Assembly (NCBI GenBank): GCA_012520405.1
Contig: JAAYOJ010000165.1
Span: 1 to 39,687 of the forward strand
Direction of reading: 5' to 3'
Source: Peptococcaceae bacterium
GTDB taxonomy: Bacteria; Bacillota; Desulfitobacteriia; Desulfitobacteriales; Syntrophobotulaceae
DNA: 39,687 nt
Position 1 is the stretch's first letter. Every line of letters begins with the position of its first letter. The notes beneath the pieces were generated by a model, which was given only the letters and a program-made list of their open reading frames with translations, was not told the origin of the DNA and ran no database searches. Positions 24,593 to 33,536 of the stretch are shown here, piece after piece. The translations under genes and the position numbers were made by a program.

Positions 24593-26148
24593 GACTGGCC
24601 CCCTCCTTTCTTGGGCTTACGCGGGCCTTGAGATTCTCCTTGTCTAACCACATCAGACGCTCTGTTGGTCCGCGGCCTGGTGGTTAAGAACCACCAGGGG
24701 GCACGGATTATACTATCCTTTAAATCCCTGAGAACAAGGGGAGCAAAGGGTGCCAGGTAAGGAACCCCAAAGGAACGCAAGCTGCAGAGGTGGATCAAAA
24801 TACCCATGAGACCGAACATAATACCGATACCGCCAAATAAACTGGCCACGAGAACTAGGGAGAAACGTAAAAGTCTTAAAGAAATAGCGGCCCCAAAATT
24901 GGGAACAGAAAAAGAAGCAATAGCGGTAATAGCTACAACGATCACGGAAATGGGGGACACTATTCCCGCATTTACTGCTGCCTGACCAATGACCAAACCA
25001 CCAACGGTACTGATGGCTTCGCCGATTTTTTTGGGCAAACGAACCCCTGCTTCTCGTATAAGTTCAAAAGTAAATTCGAAAAGTATAATTTCCAAAGCAA
25101 TGGATAAGGGCAGACCTTGACGAGCACCGGCAACGGTACTGATCAACTCAGGGGGCAGCAGCTCCTGGTGAAAAGAAAAAACCGCAACGGTAATCGCCGG
25201 CAGCAATAAGGCCAAATTTAAAGCAATTATGCGCAAAATTCGGATCGCACTGGCCGCGACGGAATTGTGATAATAGTCTTCCGCTGCTTGGAGCATAGTA
25301 GCAAAGGTAGAGGGCAAAATAAGCGGCATGTTCGAGTTTTCTACTAAGATAACCACCCGTCCTTGAAGTATTGATGAGCAGGCCTTGTCGGGCCTCTCAG
25401 TATACTGAATGAGTGGAAAAAGGGAAAATTTTTCGTCCATAATCATTTCTTCTATATAGTTTCCTTCCAGGATACTATCGCTATTAATCCTGGCAATACG
25501 CTGCTTAACCTCCTCAACTACCTTCGGATTGGCAACGCCTTCTATATAACAAACCGCTATTTTGGTTTTTGTTAATTCCCCTTTTTCCATGATTATTGAT
25601 TTAAAGCGGCTAGTTTTTAAACGCCTGCGAATTAAAGTCATATTGGTTTCGAAGTCTTCGACAAATCCATCTTTAGGGCCCCTGATACTGGGTTCATTGT
25701 CAGGTTCGCCTATCGCTCTTTTTTCTCCGCCTCTAACATTAACGATTATGGCTTGGGGCGAGCCTTCAATCAGCAGGGCTGCATATCCCTGCAAAACCTT
25801 ATCTTCGATTTCCTTCAGGGTGTTAACAATAACAACCTCCGCTAAGCTAATCAGTTTTTCTTTTAAAACTTCAATAGCATTGGTCTTAGTTATTTTTACT
25901 CCCTTTGGATCGTGGCTCACTAAAACACTATTTAGCAATTGTTCGCATATTATTTGGTAATCACATAAGGGGGATGCATAGAGAACAAAAGTCCTCAGCG
26001 GATGTTCGGAATTAATAATAAATTCATGAAAAACAATATCTGAACATAAATTAAAAACTTGACGCAGGGCTTTAATATTTTCATCATAGCTAATCGATAT
26101 TGACTGTTTTTGCTGTGCTTTAGGAGCAGGCCACAATTCTTTTAACAT
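24589..26148 (-). CDS. GerA family spore germination protein
   Basis: 519 residues. The soluble N-terminal domain (about 1-290) contains ALLIEGSPQAIIVNVRGGEKR and EPDNEPSIRGPKDGFVEDFETN (quoted in part: EPSIRGPKDGFVE); the C-terminal half has five or so membrane helices (about 300-470) with the motif LPLSIALEIILFEF. The hydrophilic tail is Arg/Gly/Lys rich. GerA is the largest subunit of the germinant receptor complex and forms an oligomeric channel with GerB and GerC. It is the first gene of the operon. The upstream spacer shows no convincing sigma-G boxes that I can assign. Confidence 0.95.
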   Translation of the reverse strand: MLKELWPAPKAQQKQSISISYDENIKALRQVFNLCSDIVFHEFIINSEHPLRTFVLYASPLCDYQIICEQLLNSVLVSHDPKGVKITKTNAIEVLKEKLISLAEVVIVNTLKEIEDKVLQGYAALLIEGSPQAIIVNVRGGEKRAIGEPDNEPSIRGPKDGFVEDFETNMTLIRRRLKTSRFKSIIMEKGELTKTKIAVCYIEGVANPKVVEEVKQRIARINSDSILEGNYIEEMIMDEKFSLFPLIQYTERPDKACSSILQGRVVILVENSNMPLILPSTFATMLQAAEDYYHNSVAASAIRILRIIALNLALLLPAITVAVFSFHQELLPPELISTVAGARQGLPLSIALEIILFEFTFELIREAGVRLPKKIGEAISTVGGLVIGQAAVNAGIVSPISVIVVAITAIASFSVPNFGAAISLRLLRFSLVLVASLFGGIGIMFGLMGILIHLCSLRSFGVPYLAPFAPLVLRDLKDSIIRAPWWFLTTRPRTNRASDVVRQGESQGPRKPKKGGGQS

Positions 26149-26239
26149 ATGTCACCAAACTACCCTTATTCATATTGCTCAATATCTTATTCTCTTCCAA
26201 TCTTGGTTATTTTATGAACTCATAATGTTAAAAAATAAA

Positions 26240-26284
26240 GGGGCTGTTGCAAAACGAAAAGTAATTCGTCGAGCAACAACCCCC
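26240..26284 (-). terminator. Hairpin terminator after the flavoprotein gene
   Basis: GGGGCTGTTGC (26240-26250) and GCAACAACCCC (26273-26283) form a stem with an inner ACGAA/TTCGT pair. On the minus strand it is followed by TTTATTTTTT, so it ends the gene at 26305. The outer sequence resembles terminal repeats of some insertion sequences; see rejected items. Confidence 0.75.
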
Positions 26285-26304
26285 TTTCTACTGGGGAATT
26301 CCTC

Positions 26305-26901
26305 TCACCGACGTAAGCAGGCAGTAGCCTCGCAAACTTCTACCATTCTTTTGGCCAGTATGCCGGTTCTTTTCAAAGCATAGCTGTCTTCCTGGGCCGG
26401 TCTTTGGGCACTAACTCCATGGTATCCACAGTCATCTTCCCTATAACCGTCGCCGACAATGATCATTCCATGGACAAGCATGATGTCATGCAGGGCCCGA
26501 ATGGCCAGTTGCTGTCCCCCATATTTGGCATTACCCACTGTTAGCCCTGCACCTACTGTATTGCAAAGGCTTTTTTCCGCTCTTAATTGACGGGTTTTGT
26601 CAAAAAAAGCTTTAGTCTGGCCGGTTATACTGCCAAAATAAACCGGTGAGCCTACGATTATACCATCTGCTTTTTTAAGGAGATTAAGTGCTTCTTCTAA
26701 AGCTGTACCCTTATAACAGACAGCGGCACATGGACTGGTGCAGACCGTACAAAAAGCATGTTTGGCACTATTTAATAATTGAGCAATGTCCAGAATTTCA
26801 GTATTCACTCCTAAATTATTAATTTTTTGGAGCGTTTCCTCCAGCAAAAACTTGGTATTGCCGTTGGGAATGGGACTGCCATTTAGGCCGATAATCAACA
26901 T
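26305..26901 (-). CDS. Iron-sulfur flavoprotein / NADPH-dependent FMN reductase family
   Basis: 198 residues with a flavodoxin-like fold. GLNGSPIPNGNTKFLL (about 5-20) binds the FMN phosphate, and GSPVYFGSITGQTKAFFDK (about 88-106) binds the flavin ring. Cysteines at 51, 54, 58 and 62 (CTVCTSPCAAVC) form a compact cluster like that of Methanosarcina Isf-type proteins, which carry one [4Fe-4S]. The physiological partner is unknown; related proteins transfer electrons from ferredoxin or reduce oxygen species. It is a single gene with AAGGAT upstream. Confidence 0.85.
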   Translation of the reverse strand: MLIIGLNGSPIPNGNTKFLLEETLQKINNLGVNTEILDIAQLLNSAKHAFCTVCTSPCAAVCYKGTALEEALNLLKKADGIIVGSPVYFGSITGQTKAFFDKTRQLRAEKSLCNTVGAGLTVGNAKYGGQQLAIRALHDIMLVHGMIIVGDGYREDDCGYHGVSAQRPAQEDSYALKRTGILAKRMVEVCEATACLRR

Positions 26902-27116
26902 ATTCTATCCTTCTCTCACTTTGTTTTTAAAGGAAATATTATTTTAATTGCCTTTCCAATAACAATTATACAATCTTCCTAAGTACATTTTAAGTGTATT
27001 TTTCTTTTAGGTGCGGACTCGAAAAATATTGCTGCAAAATGGTAAAGGGGATAAAAAAAGGCATAATTCTTCTCTCTTGAGCCACACTAGCAATAAAAAC
27101 ATCTAGAGGTGATTAT

Positions 27117-27809
27117 ATGTCCCTGAATTCCCGAAAAGCATTATTACTAGGTGTAATTTTCCTTGTTGTTTTGCTGGTTGTTTCCTCCCTCAGCTACGCT
27201 GCCCTAGGTGACAGACTCCTGGCCAGGGGATCCAGGGGGCCGGAGGTAACTGAATTGCAGAAACGACTGCAAATGCTTGGATATGTGGTTGGCCCTATTG
27301 ATGGCATTTTTGGTAGGCAAACAGAGGCTGGAGTCCGTCTCTTCCAAAAAGAACACGGCTTGGCAGTTGACGGATTAGTCGGAAAAAATACCGTCCGGGA
27401 ACTAAAACGTTTAACCGGGCAAACCGTTACCACAGGTGGCAAGGCCGTAGGCTACAAAAATTCTGATGTGAATCTTCTGGCTCGCTTAGTTAGTGCCGAA
27501 GCTAAAGGTGAGCCTTACAGAGGGCAAGTTGCGGTAGCAGCGGTGGTCTTAAACAGAGTCAAAAGCTCACAGTTTCCGAACTCAATTTCCGATGTAATTT
27601 ATCAGCCGGGAGCTTTTTCACCGGTTGCCAACGGCCAGATTTGGAAAGAGCCGGTGTCTTCAGCTATCAAAGCAGCCAATGAAGCTTTAGCCGGGACGGA
27701 CCCCTCCTATGGTGCCCTGTTTTTTTTCAATCCGGCTAAGACTACAAATAAGTATATCTGGTCGCGTCCCCAGATAATTCAGATCGGAAATCATATTTTC
27801 GCACGCTAA
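27117..27809 (+). CDS. sleB: Spore cortex-lytic enzyme SleB
   Basis: 230 residues. A signal peptide or anchor (about 8-30) is followed by a peptidoglycan-binding domain (about 36-96, RGSRGPEVTELQKRLQ ... VGKNTVREL) and a hydrolase_2 domain (about 115-230). That domain begins NLLARLVSAEAKGEP, with the catalytic Glu, and includes AAVVLNRVKSSQFP and FFFNPAKT. SleB is a lytic transglycosylase that degrades muramic-lactam-containing cortex during germination. It is 34 bases upstream of ypeB, its partner for assembly into the spore. AGAGGTGA precedes the ATG. Confidence 0.95.
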   Translation: MSLNSRKALLLGVIFLVVLLVVSSLSYAALGDRLLARGSRGPEVTELQKRLQMLGYVVGPIDGIFGRQTEAGVRLFQKEHGLAVDGLVGKNTVRELKRLTGQTVTTGGKAVGYKNSDVNLLARLVSAEAKGEPYRGQVAVAAVVLNRVKSSQFPNSISDVIYQPGAFSPVANGQIWKEPVSSAIKAANEALAGTDPSYGALFFFNPAKTTNKYIWSRPQIIQIGNHIFAR

Positions 27810-27843
27810 ACGGATAAATTTTAAACAGTGAGAGGGATAAAGT

Positions 27844-29211
27844 ATGAGAAAAAAAAATTTTTGGATAAGTACACTGGCAGTCTTGCTGACCTTCTCCTTG
27901 CTTTGGGGTTTTAGTGAAAATCGGCGAGCTGCTGATTTTAGAATCGCTTCCGAGAATCAAAACCAACGTTCCTTTAGTGATTTTGTCTCCAACCTTGACG
28001 GCTTGGAAACCAATCTGGCCAAAAGCAGAGTTGCCTCTACCCCCTTGCAACAACTGTATTATTTAGGGCAAACTTCCCTGCAAAGTGAAATCACCGTAAA
28101 GGATCTTTCGCTTTTGCCTGCTGAAGAGGTCGGGCTGGCTTACGTAGACCAATTTTTAAATCAAATAGGGGATTTTTCCTGGTCTTTGTCCCAACAAATT
28201 GTCAAAGGGGATCAACCTGACTCGAAACAAGAAGAAACTCTGGCTGCCATGCATGACCGGCTTATTGATGTCAACCGCAAAATTCAAGAGCTAGCAGTTA
28301 ATCTCCAGACTAACAATATTGTCTGGGTAGACAAACCCTCACCACCTTGGATGCCCGGAGTAAAAACAGCTGCGGCAGCAAGCCAAGCCCAGGAAGCCGG
28401 GGCAGATGAACCCTCTTCCTTAAGAGCCAGCCTTGAACAGCTTGACGCTTCTCTCCAAAAACTGCCTCCCTTCACTTACAGCGGTCAGACTGATACCCAT
28501 GCTGTCCCCGAACCGCTCGGCTTACCCGACTTAAAGGTGAAAGAAGAGCAAGCCCATCAGGCAGCCCAGGAGTTTATTAAATCCATAGGTTATCAAAATA
28601 CGGATTTAAAACTTAGCGCCACCACCAGCGGGGTTTTTGAAGGATATTCCTTTACGGCTGAAAATATATCTATCGATGTCTGCAAACGGGGAGGAGTAAT
28701 CACCTTTTTCAGAGATGAACGACCGCTAGGGTTACAGAAGCTGAGTGCCAAGCAAGCGGCGGCTAAAGCTGTTCAAACTTTGCAAGCTATGGGCTGGAAG
28801 TCTTTTATCGCCACTGCAGTAGAAGACTTTGGCGGCTACATTCAAATGGATGCTGTTTACGTTCAGGATAATGTACGGATTTATCCCGATAAAATTCGTT
28901 TGGTGGTGACCAAAGACAATGGTCAGATTATTGGCTATGATGCTACCCCATACTGGCTTTTCCATCATCAAAGAACTTTAAAACCACAAATTACAGCTAA
29001 GCAGGCTAAAAGCAAGCTGCGCCAAGATGTACAAATTAAGGAAAACGGTATGGCTGTAATTTCCCTGCCCGGATATGCAGAAGCTTTTTGCTACGAATAC
29101 CGTGTGCATAAAGATGGTGAAGATTATCTGATCTATATCAACGCTCAAGATGCTACTGAAGAAAAAATTCAGCGTATTGTTATAACCCCCAGAGGAGAGT
29201 TTCTCCAATAA
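27844..29211 (+). CDS. ypeB: Germination protein YpeB
   Basis: 455 residues. A single N-terminal membrane anchor (about 7-23) precedes a mostly helical N-terminal half and a C-terminal half with PepSY-like repeats (KVKEEQAHQAAQEF, LSAKQAAAKAVQTL, ITAKQAKSKLRQDV). YpeB localises and protects SleB in the spore; the two genes are nearly always adjacent. The length is close to that of the B. subtilis protein. GAGAGGGATA is the ribosome site. Confidence 0.94.
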   Translation: MRKKNFWISTLAVLLTFSLLWGFSENRRAADFRIASENQNQRSFSDFVSNLDGLETNLAKSRVASTPLQQLYYLGQTSLQSEITVKDLSLLPAEEVGLAYVDQFLNQIGDFSWSLSQQIVKGDQPDSKQEETLAAMHDRLIDVNRKIQELAVNLQTNNIVWVDKPSPPWMPGVKTAAAASQAQEAGADEPSSLRASLEQLDASLQKLPPFTYSGQTDTHAVPEPLGLPDLKVKEEQAHQAAQEFIKSIGYQNTDLKLSATTSGVFEGYSFTAENISIDVCKRGGVITFFRDERPLGLQKLSAKQAAAKAVQTLQAMGWKSFIATAVEDFGGYIQMDAVYVQDNVRIYPDKIRLVVTKDNGQIIGYDATPYWLFHHQRTLKPQITAKQAKSKLRQDVQIKENGMAVISLPGYAEAFCYEYRVHKDGEDYLIYINAQDATEEKIQRIVITPRGEFLQ

Positions 29212-29282
29212 GGGGATAAAGGGACGGTTCTCTGCCCCGCTCCTGGCTTAAAGGAAAAACATCCCCGGATAGAGAATTATAT

Positions 29283-29299
29283 AGTATAAGATTTATACT
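29283..29299. promoter_or_regulatory. Palindrome before the Crp/Fnr gene
   Basis: AGTATAA-GAT-TTATACT is a perfect inverted repeat of 7-base arms, ending just before the AAGGTGGAG ribosome site. It is a reasonable site for autoregulation by the dimeric regulator that follows, or part of a -10 region. Confidence 0.4.
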
Positions 29300-29314
29300 T
29301 AAGGTGGAGTGGAA

Positions 29315-30007
29315 ATGGAGAAGAAATGGTTGGACGTATTATCCGGCTGTCCCCTGTTTGAAGGTATTGAACAAAGTGACCTCCAATCTATCCTGGGATG
29401 CCTGGAAATAAAAACAGTAGAATACGAGAAAAATGAATACTTGAAAATCGCAGGTGATAAGCTGCAGCAAATTGGAGTTGTCTTAAGCGGAGTGGTAGCC
29501 TTATCTAAAGAAACTTCTTCCGGTAACAGGGTAATCATTAATCTCTTGGAAGCCGGTGAAATATTCGGGGAAATGGCCGCCTATTCGGACCAAAAATCAT
29601 GGCCCGTCACCGTAAGCGCTCATACTGATTGTACTGTAATGTTTTTTTCTACGGATAAAATTGTTGGTTGTTGTGGCAATGTGTGTTACTGTCATCAAAA
29701 GTTAATTTTAAATATGCTCAAAATAGTATCCAACAGAGCGCTGCTTCTTAACAAAAAAGTGGAATACCACTCTCTGAAAACCCTACGCTGTAAGATAGCC
29801 ACCTATCTACTGGATGAATATGCCAAGGGCGGTAAAAGCACTTTTCAGTTAACTCTGAACCGAAACGAGCTGGCTGAATTTGTCAATGCTACGCGCCCTT
29901 CCCTTTCCCGAGAGCTTGGCAAAATGAGAGATGAGGGACTAATCGATTTCTTCAGCACCGCGATTAAAATCAAAGATCTGGAAGCTTTAAAAAAATATTG
30001 CGAATAA
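29315..30007 (+). CDS. Crp/Fnr family regulator with a cysteine cluster
   Basis: 230 residues from the ATG at 29315, 5 bases after AAGGTGGAG; a GTG at 29309 overlaps that site. It has a cyclic-nucleotide-like effector domain (about 10-115) with GEIFGEMAAY, a dimer helix (about 125-150), and a winged helix with RNELAEFVNATRPSLSREL (about 183-201) as the recognition region. Cys119, Cys120, Cys124 and Cys126 form a CCGNVCYC group at the start of the dimer helix, not present in cAMP-binding Crp. It may bind metal, haem or respond to oxidation, but the ligand is unknown. Its targets are also unknown. Confidence 0.85.
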   Translation: MEKKWLDVLSGCPLFEGIEQSDLQSILGCLEIKTVEYEKNEYLKIAGDKLQQIGVVLSGVVALSKETSSGNRVIINLLEAGEIFGEMAAYSDQKSWPVTVSAHTDCTVMFFSTDKIVGCCGNVCYCHQKLILNMLKIVSNRALLLNKKVEYHSLKTLRCKIATYLLDEYAKGGKSTFQLTLNRNELAEFVNATRPSLSRELGKMRDEGLIDFFSTAIKIKDLEALKKYCE

Positions 30008-30132
30008 TATGTTTAGAAATTATTTAGAGTTCTTTTAAAAAAGGAATATTATCCAAATATCAATCGTATACTAAAACGATTTGTTTTACTTTTGTTGTAA
30101 AATGAATTCAAATATTCATAAAGGAGATATTT

Positions 30133-30375
30133 ATGACTAAAGACCATTTTGCTCATGCTTTTGGTTTCCAAAATTATGACAAAATGCTTAGGCACAGCAT
30201 GATTGTTTATGAAGAGGACAATGTTTGCTGGTACGTGACCAAAATCCCCCACGGTAACTTTTTAACTTGGAACAGTGCTGAAATTGCTGATGATCGAGTA
30301 GAATTATTCTTTACCAAAGAGGAAGCGCAAGACTATGTATTCAAATTAAAAAATGCCTTACAACCAGGGCTTTAA
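30133..30375 (+). CDS. Small hypothetical protein, 80 residues
   Basis: An 80-residue soluble protein beginning MTKDHFAHAFGFQNYDKML, with AAGGAGAT 6 bases upstream of the ATG. It has an alternating aromatic and charged sequence (VCWYVTKIPHGNFLTWN) that suggests a small beta sheet followed by a C-terminal helix with TKEEAQDYVFKLK. I do not recognise a family. It has its own AT-rich promoter region and a strong terminator hairpin. Confidence 0.65.
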   Translation: MTKDHFAHAFGFQNYDKMLRHSMIVYEEDNVCWYVTKIPHGNFLTWNSAEIADDRVELFFTKEEAQDYVFKLKNALQPGL

Positions 30376-30470
30376 TTAATCCCTTGTCAACCATTCTAAG
30401 CTAAACAGAGCCATAAATAAATGGCTTACAGCAGCGTAATTCCGGTTATTGAATATGTAGACAGAATAAA

Positions 30471-30505
30471 GGGGGCGTGTGAAATTTGAGTTTTCACACG
30501 CCCCC
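30471..30505 (+). terminator. Strong hairpin after the 80-residue gene
   Basis: GGGGGCGTGTGAAA (30471-30484) pairs perfectly with TTTCACACGCCCCC (30492-30505), followed by TTATTAG. It isolates the small gene from the ATPase gene. Confidence 0.75.
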
Positions 30506-30665
30506 TTATTAGCCTATGTTTTCTTAAGGCCGCATATAAATTATTGATTCAAATCCAACGAAATTATTATTTTTATACTTTTTAATTGAGATACTTTTTG
30601 GTACATTTATTTTATTGGTTTGGGTATAACTTTTATTAAACAATAAATTGAGGAGGATCCGAGTA

Positions 30666-33314
30666 TTGAACTGGTACAGTGAAGCTCTCGACGAGGTGCT
30701 AAAAAAACTGGAAACAGATGTCCGGCAAGGACTTTCCGACGAGCAGGCTGCTGCCAGGCTGGAAAAGTATGGACCGAATAAGCTGCAGGAAAAACCGCCT
30801 CGTACTTTTTTAATGCGTTTTATTGACCAAATGAAAGATGTTATGATCCTTATTCTTCTGGCGGCGGCGCTAGTTTCTTTAGGCATGAGTATTTATCACT
30901 ATTTACATGGTATGGAAGCCGATTGGGTAGAACCCATTGTGATCGTGGTCATAGTTCTTCTGAACGGGATTTTAGGCGTCATCCAGGAAAGTAAGGCGGA
31001 AGCCGCTTTGGAGGCTCTCAAAAAAATGTCTGCCCCCCTGGCTCGGATCTTGCGCAACGGCACCGAAATGGCCGTCCCTTCCGCCGAGCTGGTACCGGGA
31101 GACATAATCTTGCTGGAGGCCGGAGACTTTGTCCCGGCTGACTGTCGCTTAATCCATTCCGCTTCTCTTAAAATTGATGAAGCGGCGCTTACGGGCGAAT
31201 CAGTGCCTGTGGAAAAGAACGCAGAAACCCTTATTGAAGAAAAAGCTCCACTGGGAGACCGTTTGAATATGGTTTACTCCGGCTGCGCTGTTTCTTATGG
31301 CCGTGGCAGTGCCGTGGTCGTAGAAACCGCAATGAAAACGGAAATGGGGAAAATAGCCTCCATGCTTGAAGGTGAAGGGCAGGCTATGACACCCTTACAG
31401 GTTAAACTGGCCCAGCTGGGAAAATATTTAGGCCTGCTGGCTCTGGCTATTTGTGTTGTGATTTTCTTTATCGGCATTATCGAAAAACTTTCTATACTCG
31501 ACATGTTTATGACTGCGGTTTCCTTAGCTGTGGCTGCTATACCGGAAGGATTACCCGCTATTGTCACTATTGTGCTGGCCATAGGTGTTCAGCGCATGGT
31601 GGCCAAAAACGCTATTATCCGCCGTTTGCCGGCAGTAGAAACCCTGGGCAGTACCTCTGTTATTTGTTCTGATAAGACCGGCACTCTAACCCAGAACCGC
31701 ATGACTTTGGTCAAAGTATATACCGACGAACAACTTTATTCTCTGGAAGGCGACTTGCGTGACCTGCCGGAAAACGTGTATAAGCTCATCAAAATGGCAG
31801 CACTCTGCACGGACGGAACTGTGGAAATTATTGAAGGCCAAGAAAAACATATCGGGGATCCAACTGAAACCGCTATTGTTGCTGCGGCTCTACATATGGG
31901 AATGCCCAAACAGGATTTAACGGCGCAATGTCCTCGTACCGGAGAAATTCCCTTTGATTCGGACCGCAAGCTTATGACCACAATCAATACTATAGACGGC
32001 AAAAACGTAGTGATTGTCAAAGGAGCACCGGACATTCTGTTTGCAAAATGCATGAGCGGCGATATGCAGAGGGCAACCCAAGCCAATACGGACATGGGGC
32101 GAGAAGCACTCCGGGTGCTGGCCGTAGGCTATAAAACTATGGAAAGCATTCCCCAAGACTTACAGCCGGAAGATTTGGAAAGCGGTTTGACTTTTGCCGG
32201 CTTGGTCGGCATGATTGACCCGCCTCGTCCTGAAGTACTGGATTCCATCCGGGAGTGTGACGAAGCGGGCATTAAAACCATCATGATTACCGGTGATCAT
32301 GTAGTGACTGCTTCCGCCATCGCCAAACAACTCGGTATCCTGAATAATGAGGATGAGGCGATTGATGGTGCCCGACTGGCTGCAATGAGTGATGAAGACT
32401 TAAATGCCAACATACGCGAGCTGCGAGTTTATGCCCGGGTTACACCGTCCGATAAGATTCGGATTGTTAAAGCCTGGCAGCAACAAGGACAAATAGTAGC
32501 CATGACGGGCGATGGGGTAAATGATGCTCCGGCTCTTAAAGCGGCGGATATAGGCTGTGCCATGGGAATTACAGGTACGGATGTGGCTAAAGGCGCTGCT
32601 GACATTATACTTACGGATGATAATTTTGCTACTATTGTGACCGCGGTGAGAGAAGGGCGCGGCATCTACGATAATATTCGCAAATCTGTGCATTTTCTGC
32701 TTTCCTGCAACCTGGGGGAAATTGTAGCCGTCTTTTTTGCCATGTTGATCTGGAAAGAGACACCGCTTTTGCCCATTCACCTTTTGTGGATTAACCTTAT
32801 TACTGACAGCCTCCCAGCGCTATCGTTGGGTGTAGAACCTATTGAACGCGATGTTATGCAACGTAAACCCCGGGCCAAAAACGAAAGCATATTTGCCCAT
32901 GGGGTTGGAATAATGGCCGGTTTCCAGGGCTTTATGATCGGTATCTTGACGCTTATCGCTTACTTTATCGGCACAAGAACCGGTATCGAGAATGCAGGTC
33001 TAGCCCTGGGAGAAACTATGGCTTTTGCCGTGCTGGCAATTTCTCAGCTTGTTCATTCTTTTAACGTTCGTTCCAGGCATTCGCTGTTTAAAATCGGTAT
33101 CTTTTCTAACAAGTACTTGGTAGGCGCTTTCTTAACTTCTTTAACCCTAATGTTGCTTATTCTTTTTGTTCCAATCCTGCAGGGAATTTTCAAAGTAATT
33201 ACCATGCACTCTACAGCCTGGATTATAGTTATTGGCTTAGCCCTTGTACCCCTTGTCGTTATGGAAATTGTTAAGCTGTTTACCGCCCCCCGGGAAATAA
33301 AAAATATTAGGTAA
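30666..33314 (+). CDS. P-type cation-transporting ATPase (PMCA/SERCA-like, probably Ca2+)
   Basis: 882 residues from the TTG at 30666, which lies 9 bases after AGGAGG (30651-30656). An earlier in-frame TTG at 30648 is inside the ribosome site. Motifs in order: cation ATPase N-terminal region (YGPNKL), TGES, PEGLPA in helix 4 (an ion-binding helix of type II pumps), CSDKTGTLTQN with the phosphorylated Asp near 336, KGAPD in the nucleotide domain, TGDH and GDGVNDAPALK. It has ten helices with the cation ATPase C-terminal domain. The best guess is Ca2+ export or uptake by YloB-like pumps; Mn2+ is possible because the next gene is under a manganese riboswitch. Confidence 0.93.
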   Translation: MNWYSEALDEVLKKLETDVRQGLSDEQAAARLEKYGPNKLQEKPPRTFLMRFIDQMKDVMILILLAAALVSLGMSIYHYLHGMEADWVEPIVIVVIVLLNGILGVIQESKAEAALEALKKMSAPLARILRNGTEMAVPSAELVPGDIILLEAGDFVPADCRLIHSASLKIDEAALTGESVPVEKNAETLIEEKAPLGDRLNMVYSGCAVSYGRGSAVVVETAMKTEMGKIASMLEGEGQAMTPLQVKLAQLGKYLGLLALAICVVIFFIGIIEKLSILDMFMTAVSLAVAAIPEGLPAIVTIVLAIGVQRMVAKNAIIRRLPAVETLGSTSVICSDKTGTLTQNRMTLVKVYTDEQLYSLEGDLRDLPENVYKLIKMAALCTDGTVEIIEGQEKHIGDPTETAIVAAALHMGMPKQDLTAQCPRTGEIPFDSDRKLMTTINTIDGKNVVIVKGAPDILFAKCMSGDMQRATQANTDMGREALRVLAVGYKTMESIPQDLQPEDLESGLTFAGLVGMIDPPRPEVLDSIRECDEAGIKTIMITGDHVVTASAIAKQLGILNNEDEAIDGARLAAMSDEDLNANIRELRVYARVTPSDKIRIVKAWQQQGQIVAMTGDGVNDAPALKAADIGCAMGITGTDVAKGAADIILTDDNFATIVTAVREGRGIYDNIRKSVHFLLSCNLGEIVAVFFAMLIWKETPLLPIHLLWINLITDSLPALSLGVEPIERDVMQRKPRAKNESIFAHGVGIMAGFQGFMIGILTLIAYFIGTRTGIENAGLALGETMAFAVLAISQLVHSFNVRSRHSLFKIGIFSNKYLVGAFLTSLTLMLLILFVPILQGIFKVITMHSTAWIIVIGLALVPLVVMEIVKLFTAPREIKNIR

Positions 33315-33340
33315 AATATTCCTCAAGCCCAGAAAATATA

Positions 33341-33369
33341 TTGCTATTCTATTCCATTTGTGTTACACT
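33341..33369 (+). promoter_or_regulatory. Sigma-A promoter of the TerC gene
   Basis: TTGCTA (33341-33346), 17 bases, TACACT (33364-33369), directly ahead of the riboswitch. Confidence 0.65.
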
Positions 33370-33375
33370 TAGTTT

Positions 33376-33490
33376 CGTTAATGGGGAGTAGCTTGAAACC
33401 AAAAAGCCGTCAATCCGGATTAGAATCCCGGTTTTTTGGAGCAACTCTGTTGCAAGCAAGACCTTAACCTTCTGGTTAAGGTTTTTATTT
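33376..33490 (+). ncRNA. yybP-ykoY manganese riboswitch with terminator
   Basis: The aptamer core GGGGAGTAGC (33383-33392) and the closing GCAAGACC (33456-33463) are the conserved segments of the yybP-ykoY class, which senses Mn2+. Between them lie the expected helices. The aptamer's outer stem uses GTTAA (33377-33381) with TTAAC (33464-33468), whereas the expression platform is the terminator CCTTAACC (33462-33469) with GGTTAAGG (33474-33481) followed by a T run. The two share TTAAC, so Mn2+ binding should block termination and switch on the TerC gene. The class commonly controls TerC/YkoY exporters and P-type ATPases. Confidence 0.88.
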
Positions 33491-33536
33491 TTATAAGATC
33501 TTAACCAAATAATATTAAGGAAGGGGCCTTAAACAA

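Noticed and set aside
26240-26284. Insertion sequence remnant (GGGGCTGTTGC ends)
   Set aside because: Only a 45-base hairpin is present, without transposase sequence or target duplication, and it is well placed as a terminator of the flavoprotein gene.
30648-30665. Upstream TTG as start of the P-type ATPase
   Set aside because: This TTG abuts the AGGAGG ribosome site; the TTG at 30666 has correct spacing.
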